A stretch of 64,000 nucleotides of DNA from Leptobrachium leishanense. Its lineage: Eukaryota > Chordata > Amphibia > Anura > Megophryidae. The stretch spans positions 409,052,626 to 409,116,625 of the forward strand of contig CM019063.1 in the NCBI GenBank assembly GCA_009667805.1. The letters run 5' to 3'. The notes under the pieces are model-generated. The model was given only the letters and a program-made list of their open reading frames with translations. It ran no database searches and was not told where the DNA came from. Below, one piece after another: positions 20,591 through 31,976 of the stretch. Position numbers and translations under genes: made by a program. Every line of letters starts with the position of its first letter. Positions within the stretch are counted from its first letter, which is position 1.

Positions 20591-20700
20591 TATATATATT
20601 TTTTTTTAGGGGTGGGGCCACCCGGTGTGGGCCGCCGCCCCCTGGAAAGTGCCGCCCTAGGCCTAGTCGGCCTAGGCCAAAATACACCAGTGCGAATAGG

Positions 20701-22046
20701 GAGGGACATACCTAGTGCAATGTATTATTATAATACTTTTATACAGCGCCAACATATTCCGCATTGCTGTGCAAAATACGTGAACAAAGGGATGATATAT
20801 TAGAACAATAGACATACGATTGGGGGACCCAATTCCCAAGATATAGGATGTACAATATTTACAGTCACTGCATAGTTCTAAAAAGTGAGGATGTTTTACT
20901 ACTACGACCTGTGTTTGAAATGTAAGAATTTATGGGTCGGTTCCTACTTTCCTCCACGTGGAAATGTCAACGTATGCCAATAAAGTGTCATCCCACCCCC
21001 TATAGTCTACTGATTTTTGCTCCAAATAAGCTTCTAAGATAATTGAAACAGATGACGGCTGAGCTCACAGATTATGAACAAATGATTCAGGTCTCCATGT
21101 AATGCATTCCATCTCCAAAAAGACATTTTACTAATAAATAGCATATCCACATGTGCAAAGAATGATGGTGATTATGTTCATAGAAATGTCACATCCATGT
21201 GTGTATCATTTACTGACTTTTAGAAAAAACGTGTGCATGACCAAGCATATGCAGCATATGCTTCGAAAATTCAATGAGTGCAGGAAATTTGTAATAAAAA
21301 ATACAAATGTATAATTTTTCTCTCTGCAATGGACAGTCCAGGCTTGTATTGACCACATCATTAACTGTGGTATAAAGGTGATGAATAATGTAAAATGGAT
21401 TAACAGAAACCTAAACTCGATAGTTTCATTTTCGAGGAATAACTTTATTCCTAGAAATAACTAGAATTTGAAATGTTTTATTTTTTGCAAATAAACTGGA
21501 AGAGGGTTACAAAAAATAAGAAGGGGGTATAGGAAGAGCGTAAAGGGAACATAACATGTCAGTCTGGAACACACTGACAACTTTGCGAGCGTTACACAGG
21601 CATCGGTTATAGTTAAAACCTAATTATCATAATGAGATGACCGAGAAGTTGACTGTCTCGCAAATAGGGTTGCCAGATCGGCCATGTTTTCCTGGCTGGA
21701 CACTTATTACTATATCATGTGGCGGTGAGCACAGGGAAAGTGCTGCCCTACAATATGTGTATTCTATTAGATATAGGAAGGAAATCAAGGCCTGTAACCT
21801 GGGATTCCTTTTTGATCTCTTACCTGTAGCATATGGATTTTGCATGCTGCGGGGTTGCATTTTTCATTCATTGCCCTTCATCAAGAATAAATTATGTGTC
21901 AAGGGAAACATGGACGTTGTGGCAACCCTACCCCCATATCCGTTCAAACTTTTTTTAATCGCTGTAAACAGTTAGTTACAAGTATTTATAAAGCACCAAC
22001 ATATTCCTTAGCGCTGTACAATGGGAGAGACAGAATAACAAATATA
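20701..22046. other. intron-like, with a dispersed 70-bp repeat pair
   Basis: The phrases at 20722-20790 (TATACAGCGCCAACATATTCC, then GCTGTGCAAAATA) and 21972-22042 (TATAAAGCACCAACATATTCC, then GCTGTACAATGG) are copies of one dispersed repeat common in frog DNA. The ORF at 21637-21975 shows no domain and is not called. Nothing else is recognised. Confidence 0.4.
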
Positions 22047-22238
22047 CAGTCAGGTCCAGAAATATTGGGACATCGACACAATTCTAACCTCTTTGGCTCT
22101 ATACACCACCACAATGGAGTTGGAATGAAACAAACACAATGTGCTTTAACTGCAGACTGTCAGCTTTAATTTGAGGGTATGTTCATCCAACTCAGGTGAA
22201 GGGTGTAGGACTTACAGCAGATGTTTGCAGATGTGCCT
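22047..22238 (+). mobile_element. solo terminal repeat of the Tc1-2 family
   Basis: CAGTCAGGTCCAGAAATATT follows TA (22045-22046), and the sequence matches the left TIR of the Tc1 element at 52589-54236 for about 190 bases. No transposase or second TIR follows, so this is a truncated end or one-ended deletion product. Confidence 0.85.
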
Positions 22239-22844
22239 AAGAGTAACTTTATACAAAATGCAGGATGACGTCCGGGTAAATTGAAATACCGGTAACTGCT
22301 ATTTTATTGATCATAAAGATCAGTGTGCTATCTCCTTTGCGTAGTTACTCCACACTGGCACTTGACTTGGTCCTGTGTCCGGTACTTTAAATTCCTGCTT
22401 TGGGAGCAGCAGGCAGATCGTGCAAGAGGTGTGTGACTGGTTTTCTTGATTGAAGCGGTCACACTGACTTCTCAGTCATCGTTTACCAGGCAATTAAAGA
22501 AAGAGAGTCTACAGGCAGAGATAAGCAACCTTTGCCCTCTAGTTGTTTTGGGACTACATTTCCTTTGATGCCCAGCTACTCCTGAAATTGACTGCGCTTC
22601 ATGGCTCCCCAGCTATTCTGTCGTTCAGTGGCATGTCAATGGGAGAAAGCACTATATTGCTGTGGCATGTTATTACTAGTGAATAAAATAAAAATGATCC
22701 ATTTGACTGTCTTTCGGCCAGCACAATGTACGAATGAAATTGACATTCCTTTTTATATGAGCCAACGTTCACTTTAATAAGTTATCCCAAGCCTTGTGGT
22801 AGTGTTTGCATGAGGCATGGTGATCAATGGGTACCTCTCTAAAG
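22239..22844. other. intron-like, with a possible MITE fragment at 22512-22660
   Basis: GAGATAAGCAACCTTTGCCC and GGGACTACATTTCC at 22518-22566 resemble a widespread vertebrate hAT MITE (style CAGGGATAAGCAACC...GACTACATCTCCC). The ends are not clear. Confidence 0.35.
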
Positions 22845-23027
22845 CAGTGGTTCCCAACCGCAGTCCTCAAGTACCCCTAACAGGCCAGGCTTTCCAGTTA
22901 TCTGAAGCTCAGCACAGGTGATATGATTTGCTGCTCAGTGTTGCAGGATTCAGTCTGTATTTCTCCAAGGTAGTCCTTAAAATCTGGCCTGTTAGGGGGG
23001 ACTTGAGGACTGCAGTTGGGAACACTG
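22845..23027. mobile_element. short hAT MITE (183 bp)
   Basis: Inverted ends CAGTGGTTCCCAACC and CAGTGTTCCCAACT (reverse-complemented right end). The match continues through GCAGTCCTCAAGT and CTAACAGGCC, so the TIRs reach about 45 bp. Flanking 8-mers CTCTAAAG (22837-22844) and GTCTAAAG (23028-23035) agree at 7 of 8 bases. The same MITE occurs at 51459-52383, split by an insertion. Confidence 0.85.
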
Positions 23028-23035
23028 GTCTAAAG

Positions 23036-23508
23036 GTATGTTAGGTCCTAAACCTTATGTACAATGAAATGCTAAATTGTTTTGAATTCCTGTTCTTATA
23101 TTACCTATTTTCATATTTCTTTAACTAGAGATATCTCACCAGACCTTGATCATAAGGATTTGGCACTCCTTAAAATCAAGGTGGAGGATCACTCCAATGC
23201 TACCAGTAGACAACCATATATTTCATCAGTGGTTGAAAATCATAATTTATGTAGATTGATACAATATCTCCCCAGAGGGTTTCTTCTATTTATTCAATCA
23301 TTTTGGATCCACCAGATGTAATTTATCCATCCTTCATGGACCAGAATGGAAACAAACCGGTGATTAAGTTGGCAAGAAGCGTATATGATGAAAAATGCTC
23401 AACATTATCTTTAAACGTTGGCAGACAACTCAAGGATCGAATACAAGTCAGTAGCACATTTGTAGGAAAGGAAAACATCAGTTCCAAATAATATATTACC
23501 AGCGGCTA
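23036..23508. other. intron-like sequence, nothing recognised
   Basis: Two short adjacent ORFs (23082-23321, 23303-23491) have no domain resemblance and no splice context. They are not called. Confidence 0.35.
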
Positions 23509-24089
23509 CTGTAGATTAGGGATGAGCCGAACACTCCCCGAGTTCGGTTTGAGCCTGAACCCGAACTTCCCATTTGTTCGGGACCGAACCCGAACCCCAT
23601 GCAAGTCAATGGGGCTGAAAATTCGGTTTTTTAGAGTGCCCTCCAAGAGTGCATATATGCTACATATTTGCCATAAAAGGTGTATGGGGGTCTGGGTAGT
23701 GCCCTGGGGGACAGGAAACAAGGACAAAAGGTTAAAAAAAAAACATTTTTAAAGGGACAGTGAGTTTTCCATGAAATAAGGGTTAACAATAAAAACCAAA
23801 AATGCCTTCAAATATCGTGCCTAGGAGGTCCCCATAACCTGCCCGTGAAGTGGCGGATTTGTAGGATGTATAGAAACACTTAAAAACCAAAAAATTATGT
23901 TTCATATGACGGTAAATGCTTTTCCTTTAATCTATCCATAAACAACTGCTTGGGGCGGCAGCCTGTATGAAAAGACATTTTAGGACGCAAAGAAAAAGTT
24001 TAGTGATTTTTTTTTGGCTAAAGTATTGTGAAACTTATGCAGGCTTTGGATGAAAGTAACAATAGGTGCTTTAAAATTGGGCTTTTAGC

Positions 24090-24700
24090 TTCGGCAACAG
24101 TGCCATCACACCATAACCCCTCTGAGGATATGAATCTGATACAGGCGTCAGTGGCAGTGCACCCAGATATTGTGCCTTCAGTGCCAGGCCTGCAAGTACT
24201 ATCATACAGTAACCCCTCTGTGGTATTGTGGAAGAATGCAGGGGTGGACCATGCAGTCCTATATTAAAAAGATATGAATCTGGGAATGGGCGTCAGTGCA
24301 CCCAGATATTCTGCCTTTGGTGCAAGACTGCCAGGCCAGCAAGTATCATCATACAGTAACCCCTCTGTGGTATTGTGGAAGAGTGCAGGGGTGGACCATG
24401 TGGTCCTATATTGAAAAGTTTTTGATCTGTTAATGGACGTCAGTGCACCCAGATATTGTGCCTTTGGTGCAAGACTGCCAGGCCAGCAAGTATCATCATA
24501 CAGTAACCCCTCTGTAGTATTGTGGAAGAATTCAGGGGTGGACCATGTGGTCCTATATTGAAAAGATATGATTCTGGTCAAGGCGTCAGTGCACCCAGAT
24601 ATTGTGCCTTTGGTGCCAGGCCAGCAAGTATCATCATACAGTAACATTATACATCATACAGTAATATTGTGCCTTTCATGGCAGCAAGTGCCTTCACACC
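24090..24700. repeat. 147-bp subterminal tandem array of hAT element
   Basis: CAGTAACCCCTCTGTGGTAT recurs at 24208, 24355 and 24502, with a fourth partial unit near 24640. Each unit carries GTGCACCCAGATATTGTGCC. Such arrays near hAT ends often hold transposase-binding repeats; here that role is inference. Confidence 0.75.
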
Positions 24701-24773
24701 GTAACCCTTTTGTGGTATTGTGGAAGAGTTCAGTGCTGGAGGTTTTGTGAATGCAGAAGAGGACATCCCCTAT

Positions 24774-27345
24774 CTATTCCATTACTTCAGCATCAGGGGA
24801 TTGATAGCTGCTGATCCAGGACTGATTCATTTTTATAAATGTCAGCCGGTCTACAGAGTCGGTGGACAGACGCACTCTTTTGTCTGTGACAAAACCTCCA
24901 GCGGCACTGAACGTCCTTTCGGAAAGCACGCTAGATGAAGGGCAACCTAGTAGCTGCATAGCATATTGGCTAAATTCTGGCCAGTGATCCAATCTCAACA
25001 CCCAGTAAGCCAGTGGATCATCTGCTGGAAAGGTATCCAGGTCTGCCCTTGCCCCTAGGTAGTCCTGCACCATATGGTGAAGATGCTGGCAATGGGTGCC
25101 TACATTTGATGTCCTTGGGCGTTGTGGACTAAAAAAATTTAAAAAAGCATCAGTCAAGCGGCCCTGGCCTTCACCACTATTCCTCTGATCACCCGCAGCC
25201 TCAGAAGCACGTGTGTCAGCACTTGGTGATCTACCAGTGCCTGAAAAGGTGTTACACAAGTGTCGCTTTAGTGTGTCCTCAAGTTTTTTTCATCCTGTGC
25301 TCCCTCTGTGCGGGCAGGATGAGCTCTGCAACTTTCCCCTTGTATCGTGGATCAAGAAGGGTTGCCAACCAGTAATGATCCCTCTCCTTGATAACATGAA
25401 TCCTGGGGTCCTTTCGCAGGCTTTGCATCATTAGGGAGCCCATGCAGCGTAGGTTGGAGGTGGCATTAGCTTCCGAGTCTTCCTGGTCAATGAGGATGAC
25501 CGTATCGTGCACTTCCTCCTCCCAGCCACGCACAAGCCCTTCTGTTTCTGGGCACACAAAACCCTCCCTTGAGGAATCCCCACCTTCAATGCCCCCACTA
25601 CTTAAATAGTCCTCCTCTCCTCCTCCTCCTCCTGTCTGATCTGAGTAGGACCCGCTGGAATGCTGTCTGCGGAAAGACTGGGGCCTTGAGAGCTAGGGAA
25701 GGCCTCCTCTTCCTCCCGCTGCTCTGCCTCTAGAGCCACATCTATAATTCCCCGCAGAGTGTGCTCCAGCAGGAACACTAAAGGAATTGTGTCACTGATG
25801 CATGCACTGTCCCTGCTCACCATCCTCGTTGCCTCCTCAAATGGTGACAGTACAGTGCATGCATCCTTGATCATCAGCCACTGTGGGGGGGGGGAACACA
25901 ATTTGACCTGAACCTGTCCTTGTGCCATACTCACACAGGTACTCGTTGATAGCCCTCTGCTGCTTGTGCAGATGCTGTAGCATTGCTAATGTCGAGTTCC
26001 ACCTGGTGGGCATGTCACAGATCAGACGGTTTGTGGGAAGGTGGAATTCTCTTTGAATTTCTGCCAGGCGAACGCTTGCTGGGAATGACCATCTGAAGTG
26101 GCTGCAGACTTTTCTGGCCTGGATGAGAAGCTCTGGCAGCCCTGGGCACTTGGTTAGGAAACGCTGTACCACCAGATTTAGGAGGGAGGAGGAGGAGGAG
26201 GAGGAGGAGGAGGAGGTGGGATTTTTTCTTTCGCTGCAGCAGCTGCGGCAACGTAATCTGACTGCGTAAATCTTCAGCTACTGGGATGATGTCACATTGT
26301 GAGGAAGGACCTGGTACATCCATTACTGTAGCATCATCCCTGTCGGTGGAGTTTGTAGGCAATGACATGGCAGGACATACAGTGTGGGTAGAGACAGATG
26401 AGGAGGAGGACCTACGCAAAGTTTTGCGCCAACGGGATGTGTAGCACTTGTTCATATGTCGCCTCAAGCAGGAGGTACCCAAGTGTCCGGTGTTTATCCC
26501 ACGCTTCAGCCTCATCTGACATAGATTACAAATAGCAACTGTGGGGTCTGCTGCACATTTCTTAAAGAACTCCCAGACAGCAGAGTTCCTGCATGTGTTC
26601 TTTGAGACAACAGCGCTCTGCACCGGAGCAGCTCTGACATCTGATGCCTTGGACTGGCTAGTGCTACGGTTGGTCACAGAGGATGTTGTGCCTCGTGTTT
26701 GCTGTGCCTCCTTCTCCTCCTCCCCTCCTCCTCACTTGATTCCTCAGTTAGATCTGGCACCCAGGTGGAGTCAGTGACCTCATCATCATTGTCATCTTCA
26801 CCCCCTATCTCCTCGTCACTGGAGCCAACTTGGCAGTATGCTGCAGCTGCTGGGGCAACATGAGTGCCAGTTATTTGTGTGTCATCACTGGCACCCCCTT
26901 CCTCTAGGTTGATTATACTCCCTTGCTCAACCTCAGAGATTGAATCAGAGCACTGTACTTGCTGCGCATCCTCAAGCAGCATGTCACTGTCATTGTAGTC
27001 AAACAATTCAGCTGACTCCTCCGTGTGTGATAGCGAGGCTACGGCAGGAGTAGCTGTGGACATGGAGGCTGCATTAGATGCTTTGGCAGCTGAGGTGGAC
27101 TGTAAAGCACTAGAAGCCTGGCTGTCGGAGGATGAGGATGGCCTGGTTAGCCAATCCATCAAGTCCTCTGTATGTTGCTGCTGCTGCTTAAGATGGCCAG
27201 CACCAGTTAGAAAGGACAAGCGTGCCCCTGCAGAGGATGCACCACGTCCACCACGACCAGAGGCACAGCCTCCCGACACAGGGGCTGCTTGCCCTCTTAT
27301 CTGTGTCTGGGAGCGTCTGCCTGTCCTTTTTGTTCTTTCAGACAT
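24774..27345 (-). pseudogene. hAT transposase with BED zinc finger, multiply frameshifted
   Basis: Cut-and-paste DNA transposase. Reading from 27345: an acidic, Ser-rich N-terminal segment (MSERTKRTGRR..., to about 26700); a BED-type zinc finger at about 26590-26445 (VWEFFKK, CNLC, then HMNKC); the RNase-H-like core with DMPTRWNST near 26010; a D/E-rich insertion near 25700; LLDPRYKG near 25365; and the hAT C-terminal dimerisation region (DPLAYW, SSSVLSERTFSAAGG, DRLTFIKMN) at 25010-24815. At least five reading-frame changes occur. Two coincide with slippage-prone tracts: a (GGA)n run at 26188-26217 and a run of about ten G at 25886-25895. No intact product is possible. The N-terminal block may have been a separate exon or leader. 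Confidence 0.9.
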
Positions 27346-27429
27346 GGTGAGTGATATATAGATTAATATATACAGAACTCTGATTCAACTCTGGTATAAA
27401 GATTTAAAGAACTCTGGTATAACTCAGTG

Positions 27430-27890
27430 AGACACACTGATAGCTGGCAGCCAGTGACGAGACACAGATCACCTCAATTCACAAATTTTTTGTAGAAATT
27501 AGTGAGCCCCAAAATACTGCGTGGTACTGGATGTGTGACGAGACACAGATCACCTCAATTCACAAATGTTTTGTAGAAATTTGTGACCCCCAAAATACTT
27601 GCTGGCAGTGACAAAACACAGATCACCTCAATTCCCAAATGTTTTTTAGAAATTTGTGACCCCCAAAATACTTGCTGGCAGTGACAAGACACAGATCACC
27701 CTAATTCCCAAATGTTTTGTAGAAATTTGTGACCCCCAAAATACTGCGTGGTACTGGCTGTGTGACAAGACACAGATCACCTCAATTCACAAATGTTTTA
27801 AAGAAAGTTGTAAACCCCAAAAAAACTTGCTGGCACAGTGACAAGACACACATCACCTAAATTCCCTGATATTTGGTAGAAATGAGACCC
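27430..27890. repeat. 75-81-bp subterminal tandem array of hAT element
   Basis: Six units built from GACACAGATCACCTCAATTC, AAATGTTTTGTAGAAA and GACCCCCAAAATAC. The lost-transposase copy at 10550-10800 keeps a degenerate version. Confidence 0.75.
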
Positions 27891-28296
27891 CCCAGACCCC
27901 CCCCCCCAGCAGCGTGGCAGACCGGCAGTAACAAGACACAACTATCTCCTTTGAAATCTCCTCTGAAATGCGTGCAGAATTGGCGCGTGGAAACGTTATA
28001 TAGTGTGCTGCGGGACTTAGCTCTGTGAGCCCATGATTGGGCAAAATTTGCCCAATCAGGACTCTGAGCGGTGATTGGCATTGTGTTGAACCAGTCTTGC
28101 ATCAGACCTGTGGTCAGGTGCAAGGCTGTAGCCAATTACGAGCTTCAGGCCAGTGGGAAAATGCATTGTGGTCCATTGTGGTCGAACATGCGGCGAACAC
28201 CCGGAAATGTTCGTTGTTCGCGATCTACTCGAACAGGCTAAGTTCGGGTCGAACCCCGAACCGTCCGAACCCGAACCGCTCATCCCTACTGTAGAT

Positions 28297-29415
28297 GGTG
28301 GAAGTGCCAAAAACAAATAAGCTGGCTGATTCCCGATGGGCTGGAATGTATGAATATCTCAAGCATCTTAAAATCTAGTTTAGAAACCATCAAAAAAATG
28401 TCAAGCCGCACATTCATCCTAACACCATCTGCTGCACTGTAAGTTTACAATCTGTCTACATATAGCATGTCTAGAGTACATTATGCATTTCATTCACCAG
28501 AGCGAGTCATTCCTAAAAATACTTTTCCCCTCTAAGATGAAGGAAAAGTTCTATAAGCAGAAAAAGGAATCGCCATCAAGAAAAACAGGTCACAAATATA
28601 AGGTTATTCGATAAATTCCATTGTTTCACAGAAGTTCACCGTTGTTGCAAGCAATGGTAAACATCACAGCGCTGCAACTACAGTGAACATAGGGCAATTC
28701 AGAAGCCAAATTCGACAATGGCAGGCAAAGTCGCTTCCAACAACAGTGTAACGTTTACTATCTGGTCGGTGTATGAGATGGGGACAAAGGTAGGAGCCCA
28801 GATTGCAGTGACACACAGACACACACACCGATACAGTTGCAGCTCGTGCTCCCTGCAACGGCAGTAACCCAATTTGGCAGCAGATAAACAAATATGTTAG
28901 TACAGTAAGAAATACACTGGGAATATGCCCAAACATTTCTTACTGTATAATTAATGATTTTTCAAAAAAACACTGGTTCCTGGCAATTTTTTTCTTTTTT
29001 AAATCCCTTCCTAGTGAAGGGGTTAAAGGAAACGTAACTCACAAACTTCCTACTTGCTTGGAGGTTTTGATGACAATGTTTTCTAGGCAGGGCCTGTATG
29101 GTGTAATATAATACCCACTTTACATAACTGGTCAAGCAATGCTACTGGGATTTACAAACACTTTATTATCAATTACTTTCTAGCTTTTTTTTGTTGAATG
29201 TAGTTCTCTTGCTTACTGTACAGTTGGTCTAGGGCTAGGCACTGCAAGACATGTCCATAAGGAAATGATTGTATGTTTGTAATCTAGAAAGTGTTTCTAT
29301 AGGGAAAAGTTTTTATATACAAATAAAACAAAGAACATATTCTGAACAAAGAACGCACTCCAATTAAATATGACATTAGGTGTTTTTTTTAATCAACGGA
29401 GATTCAATTACAAAA
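28297..29415. other. intron-like, with the right end of a TTAA-target MITE near 28870-29022
   Basis: The text ATTTCTTACTGTATAATTAA...GTGAAGGGGTTAA at 28950-29026 parallels the right part of the complete MITE at 36938-37367. A CA-rich microsatellite lies near 28812-28828. No exon is seen. Confidence 0.4.
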
Positions 29416-29945
29416 GGGGTTATTCAATAAGTGACGAACTTGACACCAAATTGCACCGAACGGTGAATTTCACTGTATGGTGGAATTTCGTGGCCGTTCA
29501 TCTATTCACTAAGCTGTCAATTCACAAAATACTGGTGGAATTGACAGCGAAACGCGGTGCAGATCGCCACAAATCTGTGATCTTTGGCGGCAGCACAAAT
29601 GTGCCATAGAGAAATTTTGGTTAATCTATTCAGAGAACGCCGAACTGCACCGAAGTGTCAGTGAAACGCCTAGATTTTCAGTGATTCAGTTCGACAGGTT
29701 TTAAACAAGCGAATCCCATAGGATTCAATGTAAAAAAATAATCTTGTGTTTGTTTTTTTATTCAACCGTTTATTCTTTTAATTTTCAGAAAACCGTCTTT
29801 TTATTTGTTTTGTGAGGACATATTTTTGTAATTTTTAGGGGAAAATTTTGACTCGCAATTTTTATTAAAAAGGTGAGGTTTTCTCTTTTGTAACAGACAT
29901 TTTTATTATTTTTTTTATAGGACCTTTTTTATCATTTAGACATTT
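29416..29945. mobile_element. MITE X copy 3 (3'-truncated)
   Basis: Starts GGGGTTATTCAATAAG and contains CATAGAGAAATTTTGG, CTATTCAGAGAACGCC, GAATCCCATAGGATTCAATG. The right half is lost or too diverged to align. Confidence 0.65.
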
Positions 29946-31026
29946 ATTTTTGTTTATCTAGAACTACTTATTCAGCAGCCAGAGTTATTGATAACAAAGT
30001 TTTCTGCTCCCAGTCTTCCCTGTTTTCAGTAATGGCAGATGTTTCTGCAGTTCTGTGCGTGTGGAAGAGGATTGATATTAGATGACAGAGTGACAATACA
30101 ATAAGCTCAGCTTTAAGACACAAAAGATTCATTCAGTTCTCTAAATTTCCGCTAAGAGAGTAATGTTATTTTTTGTGAAGTTGCAGTTGATCGTACTAAA
30201 ATATCCTTTTACAAATGCAGCTGTAATGTCATTTAAATGCAGCTGTAATGTCATTGAGAGATCAGACCTCTTTGTTATATAGAGTAGAAAATAGTGTGCA
30301 GAGCAAATTCAGATGAGTTTATGTCATTCTAATGCTCTTATTTTTCCTAGCTTTTTTAGTGTAGTTTGACTCATTCCAAGACTGATTACCATATGTCACT
30401 GGTGTGATCCCTCAGACTTTGGGAATTTCTTCTCACGTCATCTGGTAACCACAGAGAAATTTGTATATTTTGTTTTTTATGGCTCTCAGCAGATCTACCA
30501 CAATTTTTTTTCTACATCATAGGAATTCTGAAACCTCACTGTACGGAGCAATAAAAAGCTTGTACTGTTAATGAAATATGATAACATTATACAAGGGGAA
30601 TTCTATCTTTAATAGAGCCAAATAAAAATGTTTGTTCAATTGTACTGGAAATTTTAAGGAATATTTTACCCTGGGGTCATGATGTAAAGATGTCCACGTG
30701 CAGAGCTGCTTATAACTACAGCATTTGGTTATTGTTTTAATTTAAAAAAAAAAAAATCCGTTTGTGACCAGAATCCATGTTTTGGGACCTCGTGCACAAC
30801 CGTTCTCAGACAGAATTCGCCCAATCCAATAAAAGGCTAAGAAATCATTTATGACTTGAGTAGGCTGAAGATGAAAACATTTTACCTCTTCTGCTACCTT
30901 TCACTTTATCCTCTATTTTCTCTGCAGTTGGTTTTTGTTCAGTAAGATCCCTCTCTAAAATTACAAAGGACTCATTTTATTGTTTACACGTGTATGTTTC
31001 CTTGATTTCAAAAACTATCATAAAAA
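29946..31026. other. intron-like sequence, nothing recognised
   Basis: AT-rich; a short direct duplication of AAATGCAGCTGTAATGTCATT occurs at 30213-30254. No exon or TE ends are seen. Confidence 0.35.
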
Positions 31027-31976
31027 CGGGTTATTCAGAGAGCACTGAAATGTCACCGACATTTCGGTGCTCTCTCATTCCCCGCACTTCGGGAAATCAA
31101 ATTCCCCAACCCTGTGGTGAATTCAGTATTCACCACAGGGTCCCTAAAATGCAGGGTACGGATCCAGAAATCCACCCAAAAATTGCCGACAACCCCGCCG
31201 ATACGATCTGAAAATTCGGTTTGATTCAAAACGCAGCAGAAAACCCGCCGAGCGCACCACACGGTCCACCGCAAACCCACTGAAAACGTCCCAAAAAAGC
31301 CGAAGATCTGCCGAACACAGCACTGACCAGTCACCAGAAAAAGCCGACAAGCCAACAAATGGGGTAAAAAAACAAACCAAACAAAATTATTGAAAGTTTA
31401 CAAATTTGAAACACTGTTTGCAAAAAAAGTACTGGCCAAATATGTCCGGAATTAACATATAAGGTTATAAGGTCCTATGAATAATAATAGTCATGTTAAC
31501 AGTAAACAGTAAAACTTTACTGTTAACAGTTAACAGTAAAAAAAAAAAAAAAAAAAAAACACTATTTAAAAAAAAATTTAAACTATTTTGATGAAAAATC
31601 CTAAAAAAAATAAGAGACTTTTTGTTGCAAATTAAAAGAATAAACGGTTTAATAGATATTGAATAAAAATGGGAATATTTTTAACATTGAAACCTATGGA
31701 GTTTGCCTGAATAAACCTACTGAATGAAACCACCGAATATCAGGGCATTTCTCCAACTTTTCTCTGCTGTTCGGTGTTCTCTGAATAGATTAACCATTGC
31801 TTCACTATGGGGAATTTCACTGCCGTCGACCAGGCACTGTATTTTGCTGTCAATTCGCCAAAATTTGGCAAACTGTCTGCTTTGTGAATAGCCGAACGGC
31901 CACAAAATTGCACCGTATGGGGAAATTCACTGTTTGGCGCAATTTCAGGGCCAGATCGGCTCTCTGAATACCCCTG
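31027..31976. mobile_element. MITE X copy 4 (inverted relative to copies 1, 2, 3, 5)
   Basis: Both ends carry the family TIR: GGGTTATTCAGAGAG at the left and, reverse-complemented, GGGGTATTCAGAGAG at the right. Interior phrases appear on the minus strand (GAATATTTTTAACATTGAA, CTGAATAGATTAACCATTGC). Near the left end GTCACCGACATTTCGGTG forms a hairpin. An A run of about 23 lies at 31536-31558. About 950 bp, no transposase. Confidence 0.78.

Larger units (their letters stand above)
18372..20692. mobile_element. composite hAT element with perfect 8-bp target duplication
   Basis: Termini CAGTGGTGTATTTAGG (18372-18387) and, reverse-complemented, CACTGGTGTATTTTGG (20677-20692). CGAATAGG is present on both sides (18364-18371 and 20693-20700). 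CCTAGGC-rich text follows each TIR. The 2321-bp interior has no transposase. It holds satellite (18680-19085), a long hairpin (19327-19424), a second internal hAT end CTAAGTACACCACTG near 19819-19833, a MITE X copy, and a SINE fragment. Confidence 0.88.
23517..28288 (-). mobile_element. full-structure hAT transposon, decayed
   Basis: The 11-bp terminal inverted repeats TAGGGATGAGC (23517-23527) and GCTCATCCCTA (28278-28288) are flanked by perfect 8-bp duplications CTGTAGAT (23509-23516 and 28289-28296). The transposase lies on the minus strand (27345 down to 24774). Outside the gene are subterminal tandem arrays: 147-bp units at about 24090-24690 and 75-81-bp units at about 27430-27880. GAAC/GTTCG-rich palindromic text lies next to both TIRs. 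At 4772 bp it has the size and structure of an autonomous hAT element, but the gene is broken in several places. The derivative at 9262-11113 comes from the same family. Confidence 0.94.

Noticed and set aside
24568..24750. Short + strand ORFs in the 147-bp array
   Set aside because: They repeat with the array unit and have no domain.
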